Below are positions 1-7,668 of a stretch of 64,000 nucleotides of DNA, piece after piece; position 1 is the first letter of the stretch; the number at the start of each line of letters is the position of its first letter. The DNA is from FACHB-T130 sp042747725 (GTDB lineage Bacteria; Cyanobacteriota; Cyanobacteriia; Cyanobacteriales; FACHB-T130): positions 124,001 to 188,000 of the forward strand of contig NZ_JBHZGO010000101.1 of NCBI RefSeq assembly GCF_042747725.1, in the 5' to 3' direction. The notes under the pieces were generated by a model, which saw nothing but the letters and a program-made list of their open reading frames with translations, searched no databases and was not told the DNA's origin. The translations under genes were made by a program, and so were the position numbers.

Positions 1-411
1 TCAAATTTAACTGTTCAACAAGCGCATAAAATTCTCAAAACTTTCGACTGCCTGAAGATAAATTCAAGTGAGAATGCACCAAATAAAGATTCAATTCGTC
101 AAGCGCTACTTTTGGTAACTGAGCTTTCTGATAACCAAATACTAGGAATTTGTGCCGATACAGCAGAGCAAGGCATTGGAGTTTTAAAAACCTATGCAAC
201 TGCTTTGGGTTATGAAGTTAATCAGGATTTAGCTACTATTGATGGCTCTGTTTATATCAAATTTAACCCCAAAACTAACTTGTGTTATCTCGATTCTTAC
301 ATAGGAGAACATCGCGGAGTTTTGGTGTCCTGCCAGTCTGCGGATGAAGACGGAATTAACGAGATGTACGGTCATTTGCCCCTAGATTTATTTACATCGG
401 AATCTTCATGA
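1..411 (+). CDS. DUF1824 family protein, 5' end outside window
   Basis: The reading frame is open from the first base, so the start codon lies upstream of the window and about 136 C-terminal residues are visible. The conserved stretch runs LLLVTELSD...LGICADTAEQG and then GSVYIKFNPKTNLCYLDSYIGEHRGVLV, which I recognise as the cyanobacterial DUF1824 family. No enzymatic motif or membrane segment is visible and the function of the family is unknown to me. A TTG at 112 could mark an internal start, but the similarity clearly continues upstream of it. The stop codon overlaps the start of the next gene (ATGA at 408-411), suggesting translational coupling with the SDR-family protein that follows. 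Confidence 0.7.
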   Translation, partial: SNLTVQQAHKILKTFDCLKINSSENAPNKDSIRQALLLVTELSDNQILGICADTAEQGIGVLKTYATALGYEVNQDLATIDGSVYIKFNPKTNLCYLDSYIGEHRGVLVSCQSADEDGINEMYGHLPLDLFTSESS

Positions 412-1229
412 ACGTTGCAATTATTGGCTGTGGTTATGTGGGTAAGGCAGTTGCCCAATATTGGCGTCAAGAGTTGGGATTTACTGTCGCCGCAACCACA
501 ACTTCTCCCGAACGAATTTCAGAATTAGAAGCAGTTGCCCAACGAGTCGTAGTCGTAAAAGGCGACGATTTCGCAAGTCTACAATCGGTGCTGGAAAATC
601 AGGATACTGTACTGCTGAGTATTGGAGCAAAAAATGCCCATGTTTACGAACAAACTTATTTAAAGATTGCCCATAACTTAGTCTCAGTCTTGAAACAAAC
701 TCCTTCGGTGCGACAGCTAATCTACACAGGGAGTTATGCTGTCTATGGCGATAAAAATGGGGAGTGGGTGGATGAAGAATCACCCGTTGCACCTGCTAAC
801 CAAAATGGTCATATCCTCTGCGATACCGAGCAAGTATTGCTATCAGCATCCACTGAAAAGCTAGGCGTTTGTATCCTCCGTTTAGGCGGGATTCATGGGT
901 CAGGTCGTGAATTATCTAAAATATTTAGTCGAGTTGTCGGTACAACTCGTCCTGGAAACGGCGAGGACACAACAAATTGGATTCACCTGGATGACATTGT
1001 TGCTGCTATCGAGTTTGTCCGCAAGCACCAATTGCAAGGCATTTACAACTTAGTGGATGATGCACATTTGACCTATCGGGAACTTCTTGACCGAGTGTGC
1101 GAACAACATAAGCTACCCAAAGTTTTTTGGGATGAATCCCAGAAAAGTGTTCGACCTTACAATGCGCGAGTGTCAAATCAGAAGCTAAAAGCAGCCGGGT
1201 TTGAATTAAGTCATCCGGAAACGATATGA
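408..1229 (+). CDS. NAD(P)-dependent SDR family epimerase/dehydratase (YeeZ-like)
   Basis: A 273-residue cytoplasmic Rossmann-fold protein. The N-terminus MNVAIIGCGYVGKAVA carries the GxGxxG dinucleotide-binding loop at about residues 7-12, followed by a dehydratase-like core with YTGSYAVYGD near residue 105 and the region LRLGGIHGSGR near 160. This pattern fits atypical or extended SDRs of the YeeZ type, which resemble sugar-nucleotide epimerases but whose substrates are mostly unknown. The classical YxxxK pair is not clear, so the reaction cannot be assigned. The start overlaps the preceding DUF1824 stop by 4 bp, so the two genes are probably one operon. An alternative annotation would be NAD-dependent epimerase/dehydratase. 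Confidence 0.85.
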   Translation: MNVAIIGCGYVGKAVAQYWRQELGFTVAATTTSPERISELEAVAQRVVVVKGDDFASLQSVLENQDTVLLSIGAKNAHVYEQTYLKIAHNLVSVLKQTPSVRQLIYTGSYAVYGDKNGEWVDEESPVAPANQNGHILCDTEQVLLSASTEKLGVCILRLGGIHGSGRELSKIFSRVVGTTRPGNGEDTTNWIHLDDIVAAIEFVRKHQLQGIYNLVDDAHLTYRELLDRVCEQHKLPKVFWDESQKSVRPYNARVSNQKLKAAGFELSHPETI

Positions 1230-1425
1230 ATGGAAAGTTGGTGATTGATGCTATGTGAAACTTTCCGGGTTCCCTCCTTTTAAACTGGATTAGGTGGATT
1301 TAAGTTTGTGTAATTGACATTTTGATCCCTCCAACCCTCCTTTTTAAGAGGGATCAGAAAAACGTAATTATCGAATTTTGAATACTATGCAATATGCACA
1401 ATAAACCCTAAATGATGAGTTTTTT

Positions 1426-2595
1426 ATGCTTACTGAATCTTCTCGGATGCAGGCGGTACAGTCGCCAATTATTCCCGTTATTGGAGAATTGATTCGTAGC
1501 TGTCCGGGAACGATTTCCCTGGGACAAGGCGTTGCTTATTATAGTCCGCCGCCAGAAGCGATCGCGCAACTGTCCCATTTCCTGGCAGATCCGGAGAATC
1601 ACAAGTACAAACCCGTGCAAGGTATCTCGCCGTTGCTGGAGGCGATCGCTCAAAAATTAAAATTTGAGAACGCTATTGACATAAATGCTGAGAACTGCAT
1701 TGTGGTCACGGCTGGTAGTAACATGGCGTTCATAAATGTGGTGTTAGCGATCGCAAATCCTGGCGATGAGATTATTCTCCAAACGCCTTATTACTTCAAC
1801 CAGGAGATGGCAATTACAATGGCGAGTTGTCGTCCGGTTCTTGTAGCGACGGATGAGAATTATCAACTACGTCCGGAGGCGATTCGGCAAGCAATTACCG
1901 AAAAAACGCGGGCAGTTGTGACAATTTCACCCAATAATCCCACAGGAGCCGTGTATTCGGAAGCAGCATTGCGGGAAGTGAATCAAATTTGCCGCGATCG
2001 CGGCATCTATCACATCAGCGATGAAGCGTATGAATACTTTACTTACAACGGCGTGCAGCATTTTTCGCCAGCAGCAATCCGAGACAGCAACCTCCATACA
2101 ATTTCCCTCTTCTCGCTGTCTAAAGCTTACGGTTTTGCATCCTGGCGCATCGGGTATATGGTCATCCCAGAACACCTTCTCATCGCCGTCAAGAAGATTC
2201 AGGATACGATTTTGATTTGTCCGCCGGTTATTTCCCAGTATGCCGCATTAGGGGCATTGCAGGCGGGAGTGAGCTACTGCAAGGAAAAGTTGGAAGCGAT
2301 CGCCTCTGTGCGAGAAATTGTCCTCAACGAATGCGATCGCATCCCACATTTATGCACCATTCCCCCAGCAGATGGAGCTTTTTATTTTCTGCTGAGAGTT
2401 TATACAAAATTGCCCGCAATGGACTTGGTAGAACGACTCATCCGCGAACATGGCGTCGCTGTCATTCCAGGTACAACCTTTGGCATGGAAGACGGGTGCT
2501 ATCTGCGCGTTGCCTATGGTGCCCTGCAAAAAGAAACCGCATCCGAGGGAATTGGGCGATTCGTGAGGGGTTTGCAGGCGATTTTAGGCGCATAA
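1426..2595 (+). CDS. pyridoxal-phosphate-dependent class I/II aminotransferase
   Basis: A 389-residue fold-type I aminotransferase. Visible signatures are SPNNPTG (substrate and cofactor contact, about residue 168), SDEAYEYF (the Asp that holds the pyridine nitrogen), SLSKAYGFASWRIGY with the Schiff-base lysine at K233, and the C-terminal carboxylate-binding region YLRVAYG. Length and motif order match aspartate/aromatic-type aminotransferases of subfamily I-gamma, but the amino donor and acceptor cannot be decided from the sequence. The gene stands alone, with about 196 bp to the upstream gene. A MITE-like element begins about 60 bp beyond its stop codon. Confidence 0.9.
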   Translation: MLTESSRMQAVQSPIIPVIGELIRSCPGTISLGQGVAYYSPPPEAIAQLSHFLADPENHKYKPVQGISPLLEAIAQKLKFENAIDINAENCIVVTAGSNMAFINVVLAIANPGDEIILQTPYYFNQEMAITMASCRPVLVATDENYQLRPEAIRQAITEKTRAVVTISPNNPTGAVYSEAALREVNQICRDRGIYHISDEAYEYFTYNGVQHFSPAAIRDSNLHTISLFSLSKAYGFASWRIGYMVIPEHLLIAVKKIQDTILICPPVISQYAALGALQAGVSYCKEKLEAIASVREIVLNECDRIPHLCTIPPADGAFYFLLRVYTKLPAMDLVERLIREHGVAVIPGTTFGMEDGCYLRVAYGALQKETASEGIGRFVRGLQAILGA

Positions 2596-2658
2596 TCGTC
2601 AAGGGGGCATTTAGCGAAGAATTACACCTTGCTCACGGCGGCTGGCAACCTGTCTTAG

Positions 2659-2754
2659 ACAGGACTTACGCAACATCACCAGGTCTGCCACCGCAACCAC
2701 AGGGGGATTGAACCCGAAAAAACGCTATATGTATAAGCTTTGCGTAAGTCCTGT
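2659..2754. mobile_element. short MITE-like element with 15-bp inverted ends
   Basis: The ends ACAGGACTTACGCAA (2659-2673) and its exact reverse complement (2740-2754) enclose about 66 bp without coding potential. An AGGACTTACGCA end is, from memory, common on cyanobacterial IS elements and their non-autonomous derivatives. No transposase is present in the neighbourhood and no clear target duplication can be read, although both flanks contain a TTA/TAG-like triplet. The element lies immediately before a decapitated aldo/keto reductase fragment. Confidence 0.75.
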
Positions 2755-2760
2755 TAAGAG

Positions 2761-3006
2761 ATGCTAGACACGTTGACCCAAGTAGCGAAATATGAGAAAA
2801 CAATTTCTCAGGTGGCTTTAAACTGGGTTAAGCAATACCAGGCTGTTGCTGCTGTCATCTCAAGCTTTACTCAAGATCGTCAGCAGATTCAAAAGAACGT
2901 AGAAGCTTTAAGTTTCCAACTAGACAAGGAGGATCTGCAACTGCTTTCAGATCGTTCATCTACTCTATTCAAGCAACCTGGAGATATTTATTCTTACGAG
3001 CGATAG
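2761..3006 (+). pseudogene. aldo/keto reductase C-terminal remnant
   Basis: The 81 codons resemble only the last third of an aldo/keto reductase: ISQVALNWVKQYQAVAAVI matches the helix and strand (ALNW..., pI.G) preceding the cofactor phosphate-binding loop, and the tail ...DKEDLQLLSD matches the family's terminal helices. The N-terminal barrel with the catalytic Asp-Tyr-Lys-His is absent. In-frame TAA at 2755-2757 closes the frame just upstream, and the MITE-like element ends at 2754. The gene was probably truncated by insertion or by a deletion ending at the element, and it is unlikely to be functional. A short independent gene is possible but has no support. Confidence 0.7.
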
Positions 3007-3138
3007 ATGAGCTGAGCTTTGCCAGGAGGCACTGTTAAGTTAACTCAAAATTTAGCTCATCAACCCAAAAAATGAGCAGAGTGCATCCCATTTTTCTAAA
3101 TATAAGCCTACAAGCTGAAACCGGCTCTCGTCAGGCTT

Positions 3139-3170
3139 CGTTTGTATAGCCGCAACTTTAGTCGTCAGGC
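3139..3170 (-). repeat. half copy of a dispersed GTTTGTGTAGCCGCGACT-type repeat
   Basis: The stretch GTTTGTATAGCCGC followed by AACTTTAGTCG matches one arm of the longer element at 29109-29217, where GTTTGTGTAG precedes a similar ACTTTAGTC motif. Only one arm is present here, between the aldo/keto reductase remnant and the alpha/beta hydrolase gene. Confidence 0.55.
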
Positions 3171-3188
3171 GTTTTTAGTCTCATTGGG

Positions 3189-4172
3189 ATGCTCCTAACC
3201 TTAATTTCTTTCTGGATAACTATGCAACCCTTATCTTCAACTCAAAATTCACCAACTTCTGAAACTGAAACCGTAACTACCCCGCAGTTTTACACTTGGA
3301 AAAACTATCGCTGCGCCTACGAAGTTCATAGTGCAATTAATCTGAATACAAATGACGGTACTCCCCTATTATTGATTCATCCCATTGGTGTAGGATTATC
3401 CCGGAAATTTTGGCAGCGATTCTGTCGAGAATGGTATGAAGCGGGTCGCCGGAATCCAATTTACAATCCAGACTTACTAGGATGTGGTGAGAGTGATATG
3501 CCTCATGTAGGTTATACTCCCCTTGATTGGGCACAACAATTGCAACATTTTTTGCAGACTGTAGTACAAAAACCTGTAATTGTAGTAGTGCAAGGTGCTT
3601 TGCTGCCGGTAGCAATTGAGTTAGTTCGTCTACAAACTAATTCTAATTTTATTCGAGCCTTGGTGCTGGCTGGTCCTCCCGCTTTGGCGTTGATAAGTAA
3701 ACCTAGAGCAAATTGGCGGCAAAAATTTACCTGGAATCTGTTAAACTCTCCTTTTGGGAGTGCCTTTTATCGCTATGCGCGGCGCGAACAGTTCTTACGT
3801 TCTTTCTCAACTAAACAACTCTTTGAAAAGGCTGATTCAGTCGATCGGGAGTGGCTGAAAACTCTGGAGAAAGGTGCGACAGATCCAGAGACTCGCCATG
3901 CTGTTTTTTCTTTTCTAGCGGGGTTTTGGCGGCAAGATTATCAAGACGCGATCGCATCTATCTCTCAACCCACTCTGGTAGTCGTAGGCGAGACGGCATC
4001 AAGCATTAGTCAAGCTGGCAAAGGCGAAACTCCCGATGAACGCTTGGCTGACTATCAGAAGTCTTTACCCAATGCTGAGGGAATCAAAATGTTAGGTCGT
4101 AATGTTTTACCCTATGAATCAACGGTTGAATTTGTCAATGTAGTTACCAATTTTGTCGCTAAACATTCTTAA
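3189..4172 (+). CDS. alpha/beta-hydrolase-fold protein without nucleophile serine
   Basis: A 327-residue protein with an alpha/beta-hydrolase layout: LLLIHPIGVGLSRKFW (oxyanion HP motif), NPDLLGCGESDMP, then the elbow region VIVVVQGALLPVA where a GxSxG nucleophile motif is expected. The elbow has no serine (the aligned position is Gly), so hydrolase activity in the usual manner is doubtful. Late in the protein, PTLVVVGETAS corresponds to the strand carrying the acid residue. The family includes many cyanobacterial homologues annotated only as alpha/beta fold hydrolase. An ATG at 3222, twelve codons in, is an alternative start because the first eleven codons are hydrophobic and variable-looking. 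The DUF2470 gene follows 26 bp downstream. Confidence 0.8.
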   Translation: MLLTLISFWITMQPLSSTQNSPTSETETVTTPQFYTWKNYRCAYEVHSAINLNTNDGTPLLLIHPIGVGLSRKFWQRFCREWYEAGRRNPIYNPDLLGCGESDMPHVGYTPLDWAQQLQHFLQTVVQKPVIVVVQGALLPVAIELVRLQTNSNFIRALVLAGPPALALISKPRANWRQKFTWNLLNSPFGSAFYRYARREQFLRSFSTKQLFEKADSVDREWLKTLEKGATDPETRHAVFSFLAGFWRQDYQDAIASISQPTLVVVGETASSISQAGKGETPDERLADYQKSLPNAEGIKMLGRNVLPYESTVEFVNVVTNFVAKHS

Positions 4173-4198
4173 TTAATTACATCAGAGGATGCTATCTA

Positions 4199-4483
4199 AT
4201 GTCCGATGCAATAACGTCTGAAATAAGCGATCGCATTTGCGCTCACATGAACGACGATCATGCTACTGCTGTCGTTCTTTACGCCCAAACTTATGGCAAT
4301 TCTCCCGATGCAGCAAAGGCAGAAATGGTTTCAGTAGATCCAGAAGGCATGAATCTCATGGCACAAGTCAAAGGTTCGGATGTGCCGATACGCATTCACT
4401 TCGATCATATTCTCAAAGATGCCGAAGATGCTCACCATACGCTCATTGCAATGGTGAAACAAGCGCGTTCTAATTCAAAATAA
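4199..4483 (+). CDS. DUF2470 domain protein
   Basis: A 94-residue protein made almost entirely of a DUF2470 domain: ICAHMNDDHATAVVLYAQ at residues 12-30, then a central VSVDPEGMNLMAQV strand region and IHFDHILKDAEDAHHTLIAMV. DUF2470 forms the C-terminal part of HugZ-like haem-binding or haem-degrading proteins and occurs alone in cyanobacteria, where its role is unclear. A GAGG ribosome-binding site lies upstream of the ATG. It follows the alpha/beta-hydrolase-fold gene by 26 bp in the same direction, so co-transcription is likely. Confidence 0.85.
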   Translation: MSDAITSEISDRICAHMNDDHATAVVLYAQTYGNSPDAAKAEMVSVDPEGMNLMAQVKGSDVPIRIHFDHILKDAEDAHHTLIAMVKQARSNSK

Positions 4484-4501
4484 AACCAAAATAGAACATT
4501 G

Positions 4502-4528
4502 AGTAGGGTGGGCATTGTCCACCTTACT
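4502..4528. terminator. hairpin between convergent genes
   Basis: AGTAGGGTGG (4502-4511) pairs with CCACCTTACT (4519-4528) around a 7-nt loop, with one G-T pair. It lies between the convergent DUF2470 and hypothetical genes. The GTAGGGTGGGCA-type sequence is also a common dispersed cyanobacterial hairpin, so a terminator role is inferred from position only. Confidence 0.45.
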
Positions 4529-4544
4529 TCTATCCCCGTACAAT

Positions 4545-4982
4545 TTAAACTTGTTGATTAATCTGTGACTTATCTAGTCCCTCTTTGATCCAGTTAATAC
4601 ACTCTTGTTCACTTTCAAAGATTTTTGGCGCGGCAACATTATTCAAATTCTCCGGTTTATAATGATCGTAAAAATATTTACTTGCTAATTGATAAACAAT
4701 AATTAAATTATCTTGATAAATATATCTATTTTTAAAATAATCGTTTTGGCTGACAACATCTGAATTCTCCTCAAGATGTTCTTTTGCAACCTCAATAATC
4801 GTCTCAATATAACTTGAATAAATACAAGCCGGATTTTCCAATTTATGAAATTTACCTTTATGTCCTAACTCAGAAAGTAAACTATAAGAGTAAATATTTT
4901 GCCCATCCGCCATTCCAAAAATAAATGGGACGATCAGATATCCTTTATATGAAACTGAATTTTCGTAGAGTAACCGACTCAT
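4545..4982 (-). CDS. hypothetical protein, 145 aa
   Basis: I do not recognise this family. The 145-residue product begins MSRLLYENSVSYKGYLIVPFIFG, is rich in Tyr, Asn and acidic residues, has no signal peptide or membrane helix and no metal-binding motif. The ATG is preceded by a strong GGAGG site (about 7 nt), which supports this start and argues for a real gene. It stands alone, convergent with the DUF2470 gene. Composition is AT-rich like the neighbouring restriction-modification operon rather than the housekeeping genes. Confidence 0.65.
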   Translation of the reverse strand: MSRLLYENSVSYKGYLIVPFIFGMADGQNIYSYSLLSELGHKGKFHKLENPACIYSSYIETIIEVAKEHLEENSDVVSQNDYFKNRYIYQDNLIIVYQLASKYFYDHYKPENLNNVAAPKIFESEQECINWIKEGLDKSQINQQV

Positions 4983-5219
4983 TTTTATCCTCCGTACTGA
5001 CTATTTCACGCTTCATTTCTTCAAAACGGTGTTTTCCTTCTTAATGGGATTGTATCATTCGGCTTTTTCATATACGTCAGCGCGATCGCACTAAAGACTC
5101 TTGTAGTGGCAAGTTTAACCATGCCACCTAAAGACATGGCAAAAAAACCGTCCGTCCGTACCTTTAGCTAAAACTGACTGATTGCTAGTGCCGAAATATT
5201 GCAACTTTTAGCACAAAAA

Positions 5220-5561
5220 TTATTCAGACTTAGCTGTATCTGGCTGAAAGTAAAGAGCCGATTTATACAAATCTTGTTCTTGGTGGGTTAGCAGCGTGCA
5301 ATCCGACAGCGGATAAGCCACACAGGTAACAGTGTATCCAGCCTCTAGTTCTTTTGAACGTAGAAACTTTTGTTCGCCTTGATCGACTTCACCACTCACC
5401 AGCTTGGCGATACAAGCCGAACATTCCCCTTGTTTACACCCAGAAGGTAATCGAATGCCCGCGTCTTCAGCCATATCTAGAATATACTGATCGTCTGGCA
5501 CTGAGATGGTACGGTCAAGCGCGATCGCTGGATTCACCAGCCGGACTTGATAAACTGCCAT
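5220..5561 (-). CDS. plant-type 2Fe-2S ferredoxin
   Basis: A 113-residue electron carrier. The cluster ligands are visible as C42, C47, C50 and C80 in the arrangement SGCKQGECSACIA...TCVAYP, the plant-type ferredoxin signature. The N-terminus MAVYQVRLVNPAIALDRTI and the C-terminal extension past ALYFQPDTAKSE make it slightly longer than PetF (about 97 aa), so it is probably one of the minor ferredoxins rather than the photosynthetic one. I chose the ATG at 5561 because AAGGAGT sits at ideal spacing upstream; an in-frame start at 5597 would overlap the preceding gene. The CcbP-like small gene ends 13 bp upstream, suggesting a shared transcript. Confidence 0.9.
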   Translation of the reverse strand: MAVYQVRLVNPAIALDRTISVPDDQYILDMAEDAGIRLPSGCKQGECSACIAKLVSGEVDQGEQKFLRSKELEAGYTVTCVAYPLSDCTLLTHQEQDLYKSALYFQPDTAKSE

Positions 5562-5574
5562 TAAAACGACTCCT

Positions 5575-5712
5575 TTAAAATTCGTATCTTCTGCCAAGCC
5601 AATAGTCCCAGTCTGCTATTGCTTCCAAGTGTTCTTCGTCGTTATAGGCATCGACGATTATCTCCATTGCAATGCGATTCTCTCGGCTTTCGTCTTCCTC
5701 AACATTAGGCAT
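5575..5712 (-). pseudogene. CcbP-like calcium-binding protein, internally deleted
   Basis: Only 45 codons: MPNVEEDESRENRIAMEIIV then DAYNDEEH, followed directly by LEAIADWDYWLGRRYEF. From memory, cyanobacterial CcbP calcium-binding proteins (about 110-130 aa) start with RxxRIAMEIxVDAYxxEEQAMGWYYYL and finish with a xEAIxDWHYWVxxGYEF-type tail. Here both ends are joined with the middle, including the WYYYL segment, missing. This reads as an in-frame internal deletion, so the product is probably a remnant. An ORF start at 5787 is possible, but the ATG at 5712 gives the family-like N-terminus. The ferredoxin gene follows 13 bp downstream and the Uma2 gene lies upstream on the same strand. Confidence 0.55.
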
Positions 5713-5783
5713 AAGACATTGGCTCAGTATAATTAAACTTTGAATATAATAAATCTTTTGAGCGATCGCGTTCTCAATTCTTC

Positions 5784-6437
5784 TCAAACATTGTCGTCAC
5801 GATGCTCTATTTGCTGTCTTACCCAAGCGCGAAAAGACCGAATCATAGGGATTTCCCCAATTCTTAAGCTTTCTTCCAAAAAGTGTGGAATTTCTGTTGT
5901 TAAGGGTAGATTTGCAAAAGTATAAGAAACAGCGCCAGGAACATACACTCCATCTCGCAATTGATAAATTTGCATCACTGGTTCGTCATAACGCCAAACC
6001 TCCGGAACACCCAAAGCAAGATAAATTGAGAGTCTGTCAACCGAAGCGCTAGTGTAGTCCACCTCTATTGCTAAGTCAGGAGGTGGGTCAATCGTTAAGT
6101 CAATATCCCTTTTCTGTCTGATTAGCGGTTCATTCTGGATGTAAAAGCAAGAATCCGGTTCAACACCCCGCTGTAAGTCTGGACGCTTACAAGTGAGAGA
6201 TCCAGCGCTTCTGAGGTTGAGGTGAAGTTCCTCAGCTAAAGCATCAATCATCTTCTCTACCAATCTTTTATTGCTCTCATGTGGCATTAAAGGGGTCATA
6301 ATTTCCAGCATTCCGCGATCGTAAGCCAGTCGAGTGTTACGATCTTCCCCCATCTCTGTAAGTATTGTTTCAAAAGTTTGCCAACTGATGTTTCTAAGTA
6401 CACCCCGCCCTTGAGTAGTTTTCGCTGTCGTCACCAT
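5784..6437 (-). CDS. Uma2 family endonuclease (DUF820)
   Basis: A 217-residue protein of the Uma2/DUF820 group, which has a PD-(D/E)xK restriction-endonuclease-like fold and is hugely expanded in cyanobacteria, often with unknown target. Visible landmarks are YDRGMLEIMTPLMPHE, GVEPDSCFYI, DPPPDLAIEVDYTSAS (with the catalytic-type E and D positions) and YLALGVPEVWRYD. The ATG at 6437 is preferred over an in-frame GTG at 6464, because GGGG lies about 8 nt upstream and family members normally start near this point. It precedes the CcbP-like remnant on the same strand. Whether it acts as a nuclease in the cell is not known. Confidence 0.85.
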   Translation of the reverse strand: MVTTAKTTQGRGVLRNISWQTFETILTEMGEDRNTRLAYDRGMLEIMTPLMPHESNKRLVEKMIDALAEELHLNLRSAGSLTCKRPDLQRGVEPDSCFYIQNEPLIRQKRDIDLTIDPPPDLAIEVDYTSASVDRLSIYLALGVPEVWRYDEPVMQIYQLRDGVYVPGAVSYTFANLPLTTEIPHFLEESLRIGEIPMIRSFRAWVRQQIEHRDDNV

Positions 6438-6621
6438 AGAACTTAACCCCGCGTTTTCTACCACGATATCAAGTTGAGTGGGTAATGTGGATGCGTGAAG
6501 CGAAGCGGCTGTCTTCAGCGTCGCATTAATGAGGAGAGAGCGATCGCATTTTTTAGCTACAAGCTTGCACCTCTACCATTGATACAGTTGCAGGTTTAAT
6601 TCCTTGCTTACGTCCCCTTGC

Positions 6622-7668
6622 TTACGTCCTCAGAATAGAAAAGACTTCTTGCACAAACTGCTTGTATTTTGTTGAGTCTTCGCTCACAATTTCCGTCAAG
6701 TTAAAATAGGTAGAGATTGTTGAATCATTCTGAATACGAGTATGCACCTCAGAGGTAATACAGCTAGCAACGAGAATAGTTTTAACTTGACTATTCCTGC
6801 GAAAAGCTTCCTCAAAAGATTTTTTTGCCGCACCATAACGCTCAAGTGCGCCAGCGGGGTCAGCACCTCCTTTAACCTCAATTACACCAACTGTTGTACC
6901 CTGATTACCCAGCAGTGAAATATCAGGCTCACTGGAAAAGAGCATTGAGGTTTGATTAACTAACATCACACCCCGATAGCGCTCAATATTTCCTAACTGT
7001 TCCTCAAGCTTCTCAGGATTGTATAATTCAATTGCCGTACCCACTCGTGGGAGCAGAGCCGCAAGAAAGTTGCGCGCTTTAGCCTCTTTCACGAGAAGAC
7101 GTTGAACAACTTTTTCTGCTTCTTCCCCAATAGCATTACGCCAGGAGCCGTCAATTTGCGTCCCCGTTGATGCTAGCAATATTCCATATAATTCATCTTC
7201 TGTAATACTTTCTATAGAACTGTCAATGATGAGCGAGATGTGTTCATTAAAAAGCTGGGCAAGTCTCTTGGCTTGGTCTTCCTTTAGAGAATAATGATTT
7301 TCTTCATTAATTTCAATCTTCTTAACATCTATACCTACTAAATACTTAACCGCTTTCTGGGAAAGCGCAGCAATATTACGATAGTAGCCTATTAGTATAG
7401 AGTGTTCGCGAATTAACCTGGGGTGGCAAAATACTTGAATGAGCTGTAAGTTATCATGCCCGTTGATGTAGGCAAAAGCATCCTTGCCAATGCCCCAATC
7501 AGCCCAACCTTGCCAACTGTATAGATGCTTTGCGGGTAATATTTCATCAATTTTATTGCGGAAAGATAGCGTCTTGTATTCCTTTAGTTTGCGATAAAAA
7601 AACGTTGATCGTAGTCGATAGTTTATACGGTTTGATTCAGCTAAGAGTGAGGCTTCATCTGATGTCAT
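6622..7668 (-). CDS. type II restriction endonuclease, XcyI-like
   Basis: A 348-residue endonuclease candidate encoded directly after a DNA methyltransferase. The C-terminal half has a PD-(D/E)xK-type core: SSEPDISLLG, about ten residues later GVIEVKGGADPAGALERYGAAKKSF. The EVKGG...DPAGALER pattern is what I associate with the XcyI family, whose prototype cuts CCCGGG, but specificity here is inferred. The start at 7668 overlaps the methyltransferase stop as ATGA, so translation is coupled and methylation precedes cutting. An upstream in-frame ATG at 7701 would overlap more and is less likely. Base composition is AT-rich compared with flanking housekeeping genes, consistent with horizontal acquisition. 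Confidence 0.65.
   Translation of the reverse strand: MTSDEASLLAESNRINYRLRSTFFYRKLKEYKTLSFRNKIDEILPAKHLYSWQGWADWGIGKDAFAYINGHDNLQLIQVFCHPRLIREHSILIGYYRNIAALSQKAVKYLVGIDVKKIEINEENHYSLKEDQAKRLAQLFNEHISLIIDSSIESITEDELYGILLASTGTQIDGSWRNAIGEEAEKVVQRLLVKEAKARNFLAALLPRVGTAIELYNPEKLEEQLGNIERYRGVMLVNQTSMLFSSEPDISLLGNQGTTVGVIEVKGGADPAGALERYGAAKKSFEEAFRRNSQVKTILVASCITSEVHTRIQNDSTISTYFNLTEIVSEDSTKYKQFVQEVFSILRT

Noticed and set aside
2217..2711. 164-codon frame overlapping the aminotransferase
   Set aside because: It is an alternative frame of a well-supported aminotransferase gene and extends into the MITE.
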